NCBI GenBank assembly: GCA_008694505.1
Contig: VZDJ01000623.1
Span: 13,098,514 to 13,162,513 of the forward strand
Reading direction: 5' to 3'
DNA from: Cyanoderma ruficeps
Taxonomy: Eukaryota > Chordata > Aves > Passeriformes > Timaliidae
Length of the DNA: 64,000 bases
A program made the translations under genes and the position numbers. Below are positions 50,185 to 61,915 of the stretch, one piece after another. Below the pieces are notes generated by a model. The model saw nothing but the letters and a program-made list of their open reading frames with translations, did not search any database and was not told the DNA's origin. Each line of letters begins with the position of its first letter. Position 1 is the stretch's first letter.

Positions 50185-51584
50185 TGACCAAACAACCTCC
50201 TGTGAAATTTTCTACAGAAATTCGAACTGAGTCATTTATATTGCCATAGCTCAAAGAAAAGCTTATATAACACAAGCTGTATTTAAGTACAAGATAAAGA
50301 AGCATAGGTTATTTTAAACTAATTTGCTACAATGTTTTGTCTGATTTGGCGAAAAAACCTTCTAGATTCACTTGATGACTGGTTTTAAAAAGGCTACTTG
50401 TCTATGTTATGGCCCCCTAAAGGAGAGAAGGGTTGGCACTTAAGCCTTCATGGTAATACGTGCTTTGATACACAAGTTAAAGTAAATGCGTCTGCAGCCT
50501 TGTAAAAGGTCATAGCTCTCAGGTATTAAAACTTCTTTTGGAAGTTACTGTTTGCATCAGAACTGGTGCATCAGTTGCATCAGAACTGGTGGCGCAGAAC
50601 ACAGACCAATCACACCAGTGCTCTATTTCAGCTATGCCAGCAACTTCCTTGCCATTTTAGCTTAAAACATCAAACAAAAGGCAGGCTTGCATTAAGGTAT
50701 GTTGTGGTCTGGAAGGGTGGGCATGTCCACAGTCATTCTGAGTTTGCTGTGCCCAGTGTACAGTGCTCTGCTGACAGAGCAGGCTGGGTGCAATCCTGTC
50801 TGCCCCAGCAACATTTCTGACTATTTTAATGTGAAAACTGTAAACACTGGATTAAGGGCAAGTGAGGCAGTTACCTGTCTGCATAACCGCATGCCATTTA
50901 AATGTGAAGCTAAGCACATTTTAAAGACAAGGTTAAGTGTGACATACACACTACTTCTGCACTTATGGTAGGCTGTTGAATTTCGGGTATTGTTAACACT
51001 AGTTCATATTCCCAATGATCTTGTTGGAATTAGACAGCCATTCAGGGCATGGGCAGGGAATTTCAGGGAAGAATGTCCTACTAACATGTTAATCAACTAT
51101 TTGAGGAGGTTTGCCTATACTCCAGAATAGCTTGCTGAGAGGAGTTCTTTTACCATCTTTCTCCCCAGTACTGTTGGATGAGTACAAACAAGACTGGCAA
51201 TGCAGCTGAGCAGCAGCCAATGTACCTCTGCAATGGAAATAAACCATAAAAATTACAGATTATAAAAACACAAATGGAGAGAGGGGAGAAGAGCTCTGAA
51301 ATGCTAACACAGAGAATGAAAATGGAACTACATTGCTTACCAATTAACAGTTTTGGTGAAAGTTTATTCTGCTGTTATGTAATCATGACTCTTCCATGCA
51401 TTTCCCTTTCTGAGAACTGATTTTAGGCATTGTGTTTATTCATAGTGATGCTGTTTGGGTTTTGCCTTTTTTTCTTTTCTATGTTCCCTATATTCTTCAC
51501 ACATATATTTGTACCTCCGTCACCTATTGTATTATTCCAGTACTTTTCCATGGGCTTTCCTTAAGCAGAAAGACAAAACAAATT
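50185..51584. other. noncoding stretch with a small direct repeat
   Basis: A 17-bp direct repeat (ttgcatcagaactggtg) occurs at 50552-50568 and 50575-50591, a 23-bp period. The frames at 50566-50971 overlap and lack motifs. Nothing else recognised. Confidence 0.55.
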
Positions 51585-51959
51585 CCAGAGCTCCAAGCTC
51601 CGGGGCATAAAAGGCTCCAATGCTATCTTAGTTCTTTCTGGGAACCAAGACCAAGAACAACTCAACTCTTGGATATACATTCTCATGGACAAAATACAAC
51701 TAGTGCTGAAGGGGGACTCCAGAGAAGGAGCTTGGCCTGAAGGGGAATTGCATCACCACTTGTCCTCCTAAGTGGTTTTATCAATTATGCCAATTTCCTG
51801 AAACCTATAAAATGTACTCACCCCTGGTGAGGGGGATGGGCTTTTGTGGACATCTTTCCATAACTGGTCCTGAAGGCCTTCAAATAAAGATACCCTTTTA
51901 TATTACCTCCTTACTAAAATTATCCCGAGTTTTATTTCCAGGTTGGGAAAAAGGCACCA
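51585..51959 (+). mobile_element. LTR-like element, probably ERVK-type
   Basis: The segment has the layout of a retroviral LTR. A TATA box (tataaa, 51806-51811) is followed 77 bases later by a polyadenylation hexamer (aataaa, 51883-51888), then ttatattacctccttac and cccgagttttatttcc, and ends gggaaaaaggcacca. The short spacing from TATA to the polyadenylation signal and the 3' end wording resemble avian ERVK-like LTRs. The 5' boundary is not certain, since no clear TG start or target duplication could be found. No primer-binding site or retroviral gene sequence follows, so it is likely a solo or partial LTR. Family assignment is from memory. Confidence 0.6.
51806..51888 (+). promoter_or_regulatory. 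LTR core promoter and polyadenylation signal
   Basis: tataaa at 51806-51811 and aataaa at 51883-51888 within the LTR-like element. Their order and spacing fit a short R region. Both hexamers are intact, but activity is unknown. Confidence 0.5.
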
Positions 51960-52740
51960 GTAGTATTGTGCACAAACATTGCAAAAATTTTCAGATTTTA
52001 TACGTAGTGGTGGTGAGTTTGTGGTTTTGCTCATTGTAAGTATACATCTGTGTGTAATTCACATCTGTGCATATGGCAGCTGCACTCCTGATTGTGAAAT
52101 TTATGAAAGAAGTGCAGGAAGAGTTGCTGACATAGCCTGTGTTATACCATGACTCACTGGAGTCTTCCCATTTGCCTTAGTGGATGTCTGTAGGGAGAGG
52201 GTGCTGGCTGCATCTTCTGAATTACAGAGCCAAGTATTGGAAGAGAGGGTCTTTTCTAGAGCTGCTCATGCCTGTGAGTCTTTAGAGATAGCTGTTTAAA
52301 TAGCAAAACAAAACAAAAAATACTGGCAGCATAAAATGTAAGGACTTAGAAAGGAAATTGCCTAGTGTTCAGTTTGATAATAAGCTCCATCCATTTTGGA
52401 TGTTCACGGGATTATGTTCTGTGTCTACAATTAAAAAGAAAATAAGAAAAAGCATCTGAGAACATTAGTATAATTGTCATAGTGCAAAGGCTTTGCATGC
52501 AGTCCATTAGTATTTTCCTATCTGTTAATTAGCAAAGGAACAATTTCTACAAGATTTCTTAGATAAGCACTGCATTTCAAAACCTGTTTTTGGAGAAATA
52601 AGATGAGAGGGTCTCCAGCTTATAAAAGGAAACAAACTTCTTGAATTTTCTGTCAAATAAGTACATGAGTGAAAAAAGTTATTGGTGAAAGATAAATTGA
52701 TTTGAGAGATACAGAAACAGACAATTGGAAAGATGATCAT
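51960..52740. other. AT-rich noncoding stretch
   Basis: Nothing recognised. Confidence 0.55.
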
Positions 52741-53681
52741 CTTAGAATCATAAAACTGTCAACTCATTTAGTTTGGAAATAAACGTTAAGATCATCGAGT
52801 TTAATTATGAACCTAACACTGCCAAGTCCACCACTAAGCCATGTCCTTAAGCCCCACATCAGCATGTCTGTTAAATACCTTCGGGAATGCTGACTCAACC
52901 CCTTTCCCGTGCAGCTTGTTCCAGAGCTTGACAACTCTTTCAGTGAAGAAATTTTTACCAATATCCAGTCTTCACGCACTCATTCCCAGCAAATGTGAGG
53001 CCATTTCATTTTGTAGTATTTCTTCTGACTTGGGAAAAGATGCCACCTCCTGGCTACAACCTTTTTTCAGGTAGTTGTAGGGTGATAAGGTCTCCCCTGG
53101 GCCTCCTTTTGTCCAGGCAGAACAACTCCATCTCCCTCAGCTGCTCCTTCTAAAACTTGTGCTCTAGACCCTCCACCAGCTCTGTTGTTTTCTCTGGACA
53201 CACTCCAGCACCACAGTGTCTTGTACTAAGGGGCCCAGAACTGAATCCAGCACTCAAGGTGTGGCCTTGCCAGGTCAAGTAATGGGGAACAATGACTGCC
53301 CTGGTCCTGCTGGTTATACTGGTTCTGATCCAGGCCAGGATGCCATTGGCCTATTTGACCACCTGGGCACACACTGGCTCATGTCCAGCTGGTTTCAACC
53401 AGCACCCTCAGGTCCTTTTTTGCCAGGCAGCTTTCCAGCCACACTGCTCCCAGCCTGCAGCATTCCCTGGGGTTGTCGTGACCCAAGTGCAGGATCTGGC
53501 GCTTGGCCTTGTTGAACCTTATCCAGTTGTTCTTGGCACTGATCCAGCCTGTCCAGATTGCTCTGCAGAGCCTTCCTACCCTACAGCAGATCAGTGTTCC
53601 TGCCCATCGTGGTGTCATCTGTAAAATGACTGAGGGAGCACTTGATCCCCTTGTCCAGATCATGATACACATGAGATATGA
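52741..53681 (-). mobile_element. CR1 LINE, 5'-truncated copy with ORF2 end
   Basis: About 940 bp on the minus strand. The 3' end at 52741 carries a cttagaatcataaaac remnant of the terminal octamer, followed on the plus strand by reverse-complement 3'-untranslated blocks (ccttaagccccacatc, cttgttccagagcttgac, ctctttcagtgaagaaattt). The 53379-53672 minus frame translates to the C-terminal part of the CR1 ORF2 reverse-transcriptase protein, with RFNKAKRQILHLG, WLESCLAKKDLRVLV and related words. Between 53379 and the 3' untranslated region the homology changes frame, so the copy is inactivated. The 5' end is missing near 53681, as usual for CR1. This is the longest CR1 copy in the window and appears moderately diverged. 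Confidence 0.95.
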
Positions 53682-54838
53682 AGGCCTCTCAAATCTTATG
53701 CTCTAGCTAATTTTGAGTACTCATACAACTGGTATGAGTACTGATAAAAGTATAACCACAGCAGCAGGCAGCTTGGCTTCCACCAGGCACAAAAATATTT
53801 ATCTGAACCTAAAAGCTTTGAAGCCTGAACTGGACTTCCCCTTAGCTGTCACACTATATTTTTGAGTTTCGTAGTATCAACACTGCCTGTTTCTGTCTAC
53901 AGGAGCTGTAATATCTCAGGGACTGTTATAGTGGATGCTGGACTGTCCAAAATAAATGAAGACACAGACAATACTAATCTGAAAATATACTCCCCAATGG
54001 GTAATTTCCTAATTTGAAAACTGGGGCTGTGTTTTAGGCCTGTCCCAAAGATACCTATTGATATTATAACATTGTCACATGTTATGCATCTTTGGCTACA
54101 CTCCCTCTATTTACACAAATGAAGATCAGTATATGTGGGTACTTTATAGGGTTTATTTGCTGTCATTTTGTTGATCTCTGAAATATTTTTATTTACATTA
54201 CAAAACCAAACATTATGATCCATTTGGGAGGGAGAAATAGTAAATATAGAGAGATGTCAGCATGCATTGTTGGCTTGAACACCCCAGCACAGTGTCATTA
54301 AATCTCATTCTGGTTGGGGAAGATTCCCATTCAGCTGTTGCGCAGTGCAGTCAGAATGAGTTCAGTGTCTGTCCACATCTGTGCAGATATTCAAATTGCC
54401 AAAAAGAGTGAAAGAAAAGGAAGGCGAAGGAGGAGGAGGGAAATATGCCTGAGGTTACAGGCTGAATTACCGGTGAAGCTGCTGTGTTCCTTTAGTCCTT
54501 TTTCAGGAACGCCACATTGCCTTCTACTGCCTCTTCACTCTCCTGACCTTTACACAAGACTCAGTCATGGGATACCCTTAGGGGTGGTTAGCTCTTTGAT
54601 TGTGGTATTCTCTTATACAACTATTTTGCACTCACTGTTTTCTAGTACCTCTAGGTTTTATACTGCAGTATTGGAGTTTGTAAGACAAAAATCACTTGTA
54701 AATCAGCCTCACAGCTGTATTCAATTTTGCTTTTCTAGTTTTAATATCCTTATGTTGCCCAGGTTTGTTTACTGCTTAATACAATTTTCTTGAATAATTT
54801 TGACAGTATCATGCAAAAATTATCATGGTTTTGCTTTT
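53682..54838. other. noncoding stretch with a long chance frame
   Basis: Contains a plus-strand frame ending at 54793. Counted from the first ATG (54356) it is about 145 codons. It has an arginine-rich stretch (RRRRRR) near its start and a hydrophobic, serine-rich remainder. No family recognised and no splice context. Treated as non-coding. Confidence 0.5.
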
Positions 54839-54882
54839 TGGGTTTGTTTGTTTGTTTTTGTTTTGTGTTTGTTTGTTTGTTA
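54839..54882. repeat. (GTTT)n low-complexity run
   Basis: GTTT units with a few interruptions. A simple repeat. Confidence 0.9.
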
Positions 54883-55204
54883 CTTATTCAGATAGTGTAT
54901 TTTTACTGGAAAAAGTTCTTGAAAGTCATATTTAAAGACAAATGATTACTCTTTTCAAGTCTTCCAAGTATAGACTATGTGCATGTTTATTACATAGATA
55001 ATCAATGATAATCTAGTAAATCTAACCAAATAAATGTAATAATCTACTTTATGCTTTCTTTTGAACAGCAAAATTCTTGAATTCATAGTAGAGAATGTAT
55101 GCATTTTAGTACATACATGTTTCTCTAAAATCATACTTCAGCTCAAACTCAGGCATTAAATTTTGTTCCTAAATAATAGGATTTATTTTGTACTGCCATA
55201 TTCT
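54883..55204. other. AT-rich spacer
   Basis: Nothing recognised. Confidence 0.5.
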
Positions 55205-55345
55205 TAGTGCCCAGTCTTGGACTCAAATATTTTTGTGCTGTACAAAAGAAGGACCAAAAGAAAGAATTCCTGCTCCAAAGAGCTGACAGTCTCACATCTG
55301 AGCAGCAAGACAAGAAGAGTTGAAGGAGGCAGGATGGCGTTACAG
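55205..55345 (-). mobile_element. ancient SINE/LINE 3'-tail-like fragment
   Basis: The plus strand reads gcccagtcttgg, tgtgctgtacaaaagaa, cctgctccaaagagctgacag and agcaagacaagaag in order. This matches, with mismatches, the reverse complement of an old amniote retroposon tail whose usual words are agctctttggggcagg and tgtacagcgcctagcac (L2/L3/CR1-type tails shared with tRNA-derived SINEs). The element would lie on the minus strand, running from about 55345 to 55205. It is highly diverged, as expected for a copy older than modern birds. The 169-codon minus frame (55204-55713) ends inside it, which weakens that frame as a gene. Recognition is from memory. Confidence 0.5.
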
Positions 55346-57601
55346 CACATTCTCATCTTACCTTCTCTTGTTGAGTATTTGCTGAAAGCAGGAAAAGTAT
55401 CTCTTACCAGAGTAATTGATACACTTGGAAAAATCCTCCAGAATTTCACACGTATGGCAGGCCAGAAACAGGCTAAATACATCCTGAAATAATTTACTCT
55501 TGACTTGACTAATTCATTAGATGATTTGAGAAGCAGTAGGTATTTCTGTTGAGCACTGTTTTGCATTAGTAGAAGGAAGAGAAGGCATTCTAGCAAGACA
55601 GTTTTAAGCCTATGTTTCAAGGAGCAAAATAAATTTTTGGAAGGAAAACTCCTGCCAGCTGTTGGGAGAGTCAGCAAGGTGTATGTTTGAATCTTTGAGC
55701 TTGTTGAAGGCATGTAAAACAGCCGGAATTACTATATTAATTTGACAACTTGGTCTTACCTTCACATTGAGGTGTCTGATATTTGCAAAATAGTATGTGA
55801 AGAGTTACAGTAGGCACTCTGGAATGTTTGGAAGGGCTCTAATGGGATATTTAGGAGATACTTAGTTCTGAGACAGACAGCATGTGGCCTCCTCTGTGCT
55901 TTCTGGAGCCAGTAGAATGTTTCTGCCTGAATAGGTGAATGTTGAGGTAGAGGTTACCTTGAGGGAACAAGGTACACAAAAATTTGCATGGTTTGATTAT
56001 GAGATATAATTTTTTCTCTCTGCATTTCTTTTTTTTATCATTTATTTTATCTGTGGATTTTCGGGTTTTGCTTGTGTGGGTTTTTTCTGGTTGTTGTTTG
56101 GTTGTTGTGTTTTGTTTTGTTGGTTATTGTTCTTTGGTTGGTTTTGGTTTTTTTATTATTGTGGGGTCTTTTTGTAATTTTATTTTACTAAATTATTTTA
56201 TTGACTGTTGCTGGAATATTAGATGTGGTTTCATGTCCATGTTAACACTTTACCTTCATTTTTTTACCACCTCAAATTATCATAGAAACAGAAAAGTCAA
56301 ATCTTTTTGCCAGTGAAGGGCTGCCAGAGCTGCTTCCCAGGCTCTCTCTGAGTCTTGGTGTCTGGAACAAGTAGTGTAAGTGTCCCTGTTGTTGGCCAGG
56401 TGCTGGTGCCTATAAGAGGAGCTGGCCAAATATTCAGGCAGGTGATCCAGGAACAGAATCAGCTGTGTCTCAGTTCAGCATGTATTTGCTGAGGAGGCAA
56501 ACAGTCTTCTCAGAGGTCTGGCTGCCCTTCGTCCTTAGTGAGCCAGAAACCTTGGGAGCACTGCTCCATATCAGTGCTTTTGGCAGCCTTGTGCAGAAAA
56601 AGGAAACACTGGGCAGACAGACCAGCTGCCAGCAATACTGGTGGAAATAGTCCTGGTACTGGCCTTTAAAATATAAATAGATTTTTTTTGGAAAATTTTG
56701 GTTATATTGACCATCATTCTTTGCTGGGAAAAGGCTTACATACAAGATTAATGAACATTTCCAGTTAGAATAAGGCATCAAAGAAAGTAATTACCATCTC
56801 TCTTTAAAATATGGAGAACTTCCCATAGTGCAGTCCTGCATTTGGAGAGGAAATTAATGAAGATTTGATATTAATGTTTTCTTTTTGTGCAACCATTTCT
56901 CTTTATTTCACGATCACTCTAAATTATTTTATTTCTCTTGTACTTCTACTTGTATGTCCAGTGGAGATACATTTTTATGCCAAGAATGAAGGAATGGATC
57001 TTTATTTTACTTTATTTTCATTTTAGCAGTCAGTAGAGCCCCTCTGTGAGGTGCATATACACTAAGACAGACTAAAAATTCCATGTTGTCTTTTTTTTAC
57101 AGATGCAGAGTTCATGGAAATCCCTAGTTATACACAGAAATTGAATGTGTTTTCAGTTTCCTAAAGGTCCTATTCTTGCCTTGAGTATAGGATATAGGAT
57201 AAATATAGGATTATATTTATTAAATCGAGAATTCCAAGTTTAAGTATAGGTAGGAAAGCAGGTTTTATATCATACAGTACTCTAGGATCTGTGTGGGTTC
57301 CCATTTTTTTTTTTTTGGTAGAAATGCCAAAATTGTTTGAATGTTGAAGTATTATGAAATTTTAAATAACTTCTGAAAGGTTTCAGGGTTTTATATTTAT
57401 CTTTTGAAAGTTCAAAAACCCTCAGCATTAAATATTTTCTGAAGAGCAACACACAACTGTTATCTGACATGCAGATTCAAGTCAATAAGACAATATTAGC
57501 AGGACTACTGTTTTCTGTTATTTTCACATAATATCTATATATAAAGAATAGAAATAAGATGGGGCATCCTACAGTGTTGAAGATGTAATGAATAATCAGC
57601 A
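55346..57601. other. noncoding stretch
   Basis: Holds the upstream part of a 169-codon minus-strand frame (55713 down to 55204) with no known domain, and a T/G-rich low-complexity tract at 56064-56160. A less AT-rich piece at 56310-56480 was not assigned. A short tatagga repeat lies near 57185-57212. Confidence 0.5.
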
Positions 57602-57708
57602 ATCATAGAATCCTAGAATTTTGAAGGTTGGAAAAGACCTTTGGGATCATCAAGTCTAACCATCAGCCCAGCACCACCACAATGTTCACCATGTCCTCAA
57701 GTTCTAGT
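57602..57708 (-). mobile_element. CR1 LINE, 3' end fragment
   Basis: On the plus strand, catagaat and cctagaat are two reverse-complement units of the CR1 terminal octamer. They are followed by gaaggttggaaaagacc, ttgggatcatcaagtc and the cagcaccaccacaatg and catgtcctcaag blocks. It is a short 5'-truncated copy on the minus strand with little divergence in the diagnostic blocks. It belongs to a different CR1 subfamily from the copy at 265-381, since the words after the octamer differ. Confidence 0.95.
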
Positions 57709-59224
57709 GAGTGATTTGGAAAAAATTGGACCTAATTATTTTGTATTTGGAGTTGAAATTTATTGAATTTCTAATGGAGTGGGTTATGCAGGTAGTCTTT
57801 TGACATGAATAGCAAGATATACTCAGTCAGTAATGCTCAAATATTTTTTCTAATCAACTAATTCAATGACATTTTATTAAACTAATTATACTGTCTTGAG
57901 GAAACAAAGTTTCTTAGGAATGTTCCACCTGTCTCAATGAAATCCATTGACATGTTTTAAATCTGGATATGAGTGTTCACATACTACAACTCACTGCATA
58001 GTTCTGTGTGTACCATAAATAGAATGAATATTTTAAAATGATACATGTGTGGATTTGGAAGAAAAACTGAGCTGTCACGAACGGAAAATTTATGCTGGCA
58101 ACTGTGATAAAGTATCACATTTAAAAGGATTTGGGGGGAGGTTGTTTTGTTATTTTGACTTAGAGATTGTGTGACGATGAGAACCATTCAAGCATATTGC
58201 ACTGATTAAATGTAGTATTTGGGAGTCTCAAATGTCACAAAACATATGGAATACCAGGAACATTCATCACTGTTTGAAGGGACCATCTAAAGCCTTGATA
58301 GCCTGATCCAACAATAGTGCCAGTAAAATACTGAATGAAAAGAAGATCTGGTAGCATGAAAACAAGTGAAATAACGTTAGAAGCAAGAGAGTTAGACTGC
58401 TACAAAATTACAGCTCCATCTTCCTCCTGCATATCATCCTCCTCCTCCTCTTCTGAAGCAAGAACTAAGACTGTGGTTAGGAAAAGCCATACCAGTGCTA
58501 TTGGCCTTATCTTAGCAATAAACAGACATTGAATCTGCATATATATTTAGAATTTAAAAAAATCCAAACTCTATATGAAAGAGGGGATGGTCACAATTTT
58601 TATTTCATTTGAACATGTGAATTTCAAGTGAAATATCAGATGTGTTTTTTTTCTCAGTACATGATAACAGTGATCAGTCTAATTTTAGTGGAGAAGGGAA
58701 AGACTGTTATGACAACTTGATTTTTAAAATATCTGTAGGATAGTGTTAAGGGAGAGGAGAGGGTAGCTTCCTGGAATCAGTCCACAAATCTAAATAGGTT
58801 GTTCAGTCACTTTCAAGGCCATATTTTAAATGTGTTTTAGATAGAACGAAAATCAGGTGGGTATTAATTGGCAATTGTTTGAAGTCCTTAAAAGGGTGAG
58901 TTTCTTTAAAGTGTCTTTATTCCTTTTCCTTCTATTCCTTTCCTTTTCCATCACATTGAAGCTTTATGTAATGTAAAGGCAAACCTAATTTACTGTTCTG
59001 GGAGATAGACCAAGACTTACTATTTAATGTAAAAAATAACTTTTATCAAAAAGAGAAAAAAGTATGAGAAAATCTCACCATTACAAGACAATATATGAAG
59101 AATTTTAAAAATAATGTAACTAACAAATTTCAATGTTTAATCACATCATGTTACTCAGAGCTATCTGACAAAGAATCAGGGTTCTGTCAGACAGTTGGTG
59201 TTACACAGGAGCACTACAACTCCA
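57709..59224. other. AT-rich noncoding stretch
   Basis: Nothing recognised except a short TCC run at 58435-58452 and pyrimidine-rich DNA at 58918-58950. Confidence 0.55.
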
Positions 59225-59528
59225 GATGTCCTCCCCTTCCTCCTTCTTCCCCCAGCTTTTAATGTTGAACTGCAATGGTCTGGAACATCTCTTTGGTCAG
59301 TTGGGGTCAGCTGTACTGGCTGTGTCTCCTCCCAACTTCCTGTGCACCCCCAGGCTACTCCCTGTCAGGGCAGCCTGAGGAGCAGAAAAGGCCCTGATGC
59401 TGTCTATGACCTGCTCAGCAATTACTAAATCGTCCCTGTGTTATCAGCACTGTTCATCACAAATCTAAAACACATCCTTGTGTCAGCAACTATAATGAAA
59501 TTTTAAGTGACCCTGCCAAAGTCAGTAT
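59225..59528 (+). mobile_element. ERVL-related LTR fragment
   Basis: A run of words matches a widespread avian ERVL LTR in order: cccccagcttttaatg, tctttggtcagttggggtc, agctgtactggctgtgtctc, cctgtgcacccccaggc, gaggagcagaaaaggcc, ctgctcagcaattac, ccctgtgttatcagcac and cacaaatctaaaacac. The plus strand is the sense strand. The expected terminal ccaaaaccagcaca-type end is degraded (cctgccaaagtcag). The 5' boundary is uncertain and no internal retroviral sequence was recognised. The 77-codon frame within it is incidental. This differs from the LTR family at 14722 and 47176. Recognition is from memory of the repeat. Confidence 0.72.
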
Positions 59529-60659
59529 GGCTTTTACTTAATCTCTAAGATTTAAAGATTAAAACTTCTGTGAAGGAACACTCTTCATCAGAAACACGTC
59601 TCTTTAATAATTGCTTTAGTGCTATTTTGTTTGTAATGTTCAGTTGTGATTGATTTTTTTTATTCCATGAGACAATCCTACCTTATTTTTTTGTGGTGAA
59701 GTTTTTATTGTCAGCAAACTGTTCAGACTAAGTAGTCTTAGCTTTAGTATACAAACAGAAGCAAAAATGCATTTTGATTACTGAAACACCAGGGATGAAA
59801 GGAAACATTGCATGTCAGTTACATAGCAAATATAAATAACTAGTAAGAATACCTGCAGCTTTAAGACATGTAATTCAGGTGGAAACCAAACATCTTTGTA
59901 AATTAAAATTATGTTTATCAAGAATAAGACATAATTGCCTATCTTGGTTTCCCTGTATTATATAGGCGTAGCACAAAACTTTTTATATTCACATATGAAG
60001 TATTCTAAATTTAACTTACAGTTCAAAGATGCTTCATAAAAGTAGAAAAGTGCATTTTGAGTTAAAATAATTTCTTAATCCTGTGTAATTATTGACTTCA
60101 TTCTACCATGCAATTTAACAAAAAAATATGCCTACGCAATGGAAACCTCTTTAATTTCTCCCTTCTTTTTCCCAGAAATATATCTTTACATTTTCCTGTA
60201 TCAGGAACTAGCTAATACTTTTTTGAGTTATGAAGGAGTAGAAGTCAGAAAATAGTGGTTTACATAATTATTAAGCAATTTAGGAAAAAAATCACGAATT
60301 ACATGTCTGTATTAGATATGTATGACATTATTTGAAGATCTAGACTGTTCCTGAATATTTACAGATTCAAAATATTATTCTGATTTATGTAACAGGAATT
60401 ATTGTCATCTACACTTTGAATAAATCAAAGCACCAAGTGATATAATGATTATTTTGAGCCTTATAATCAAGTCTTGTCTATACACTGAACCTGTTGCAAA
60501 ATAGGCTGGCATAAGAAATTTAAACATGGTGAGTATTCCATGCTGTCTTCAGTTAAACTAAAATGAACTAAATTACCTGAACATAGAAATTTTTGGACTA
60601 ATGGAATAAGAGTGTCTGTAGGAGAAGCTATTATAGGTTGTTTTCCCTGGGTAGATAAA
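59529..60659. other. AT-rich noncoding stretch
   Basis: Nothing recognised. Confidence 0.55.
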
Positions 60660-60725
60660 CCCAGAGCCAGTAGAGGAGCTGGGTTGAATCTGGGTCGTTG
60701 GACTCCTGCTTGTATAGCCAGTTCT
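60660..60725 (-). mobile_element. ancient tRNA-derived SINE head-like fragment
   Basis: The plus strand reads agtagaggagctgggttg, aatctgggtc and ggactcctgct, which resembles the reverse complement of the tRNA-like head of an old SINE (MIR-type or a reptile tRNA SINE). The minus strand has a B-box-like ccagattcaacc at 60682-60693. It is highly diverged and only about 65 bp are alignable by eye, so the exact family cannot be named. Confidence 0.4.
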
Positions 60726-61840
60726 CCCCAGTAAAAGCCTCATCTTGTGGAATTACGTGGTGATGTTTTCTACATTTGCACTGTGTTGTTAAAGATTATT
60801 ATGGGATATCTGTTGTTATGATTTTATAGTGTCCTACTGAGACATCAGTGAATAAGTTGCAGTTTCTAAAAAACAAATTACTGTCCCACTGTTGTTTTGT
60901 GCTTTTCGTAATACATGTTCTATATTTCCATTGTTTGACATAGGCAAAGAACTTTCTTTTTTTTTTTTTTCCCCAGCATCTTTATTATCTTTTGCAGTAA
61001 ACTAAATCACTTGCATGTTTCCTTTTTGAAAGCTGGGTAACAATCCTATTTTGTGGCAGTTCAGGGCTGAACAGATGATGTAGACTTCAGAAGACAAAAT
61101 TCATTTGTGAAATCTGTAGCTAGGTCATGGAGATCTTGTTACAGATTTTAGACATGACAATTACCAGGTAAATTTTATTTAAAGTAATGTAAAATTCACA
61201 GTTGACCATTAGTGGATACCAGTTTCAAGGTAGAGAAAAAGGTTCTGGTAGATAAATAAGAAACCTGCATAAGTTTGAATTGACATAAAAGTCAATTTCT
61301 TGGCTTTTTGTATGTTTTTGGGGAAAAATAGACCTTGGATGAGGTCTAAAGGAAACTGATAACTACCTGCCTAGCCTGCCTGGTACTGTCTGCAAGAAGC
61401 CTGTAGAAAATGATAAACACAGCTGGTTTGTCTGAGATTCCTGTTCTCCCTGGAGATCAAGCTCCTTTTTCATATTATCACAGTATGTTCAGGATGGCAC
61501 CTTCCTCCATTTGCCATCTGCAACCTGGTAGGTACAACAGAACTTCTGCAACCCTGATCAATTCTTATTGTTGCTCTTAACTGGAAGGAGATATGTATGT
61601 ATGTTAGCGTGAGATGGTGAGTGGTACCTACATTTCCTATCTTGGAGATTATGGCTTTTCCATATGAGCTTCTTTCTCACCTTGAGGAGGTTCATTTGCA
61701 GTTCTGAGGGTGGAGGCTGGCACCTGGGTGTCATGTGTGCTGTGGTGGGCAGTCCCAGCACCTGTGCAGAGGCAGTTGTTCCTCTGCACAGCCAAGAGCT
61801 GCCAAGCTGAGGAGCAAAGAGGGGTGAGAAGCATCATGAG
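60726..61840. other. noncoding stretch
   Basis: A poly-T run is at 60957-60970. Frames at 61558-61837 (minus) are unrecognised. Confidence 0.5.
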
Positions 61841-61915
61841 TCAGTGTCTGCTGATTAAGGGTTGCACCCGGGCTGTGGGAGGTCTGGATTCAATTCCTGT
61901 TCTAGCAGCTGCAGC
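61841..61915 (+). mobile_element. ancient tRNA-derived SINE head-like fragment
   Basis: ctgctgattaagggttgcac, cgggctgtgggaggtctgg and a B-box-like ggattcaattcc (61886-61897) occur in the order and spacing of a tRNA-derived SINE head. The wording is close to old reptile/amniote tRNA SINEs, where a ggttagggcac, tgggag, acctgggttcaattcc pattern is typical. It is not a functional tRNA gene, since no acceptor stem pairing or anticodon arm can be drawn. It lies 1.1 kb from a similar piece on the opposite strand (60660-60725). Confidence 0.45.

Noticed and set aside
53216..53706. Plus-strand frames of 67-110 codons
   Set aside because: They are antisense to the CR1 ORF2 fragment, which explains their composition and openness.
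55204..55713. 169-codon minus-strand frame as a protein gene
   Set aside because: No family resemblance. The C-terminal part reads through an ancient retroposon tail, and an opposite-strand frame of 91 codons overlaps it. Kept only as a locus to check for conservation.
61841..61915. Functional tRNA gene
   Set aside because: A- and B-box-like words are present, but no cloverleaf can be drawn, so it is better explained as a SINE head remnant.
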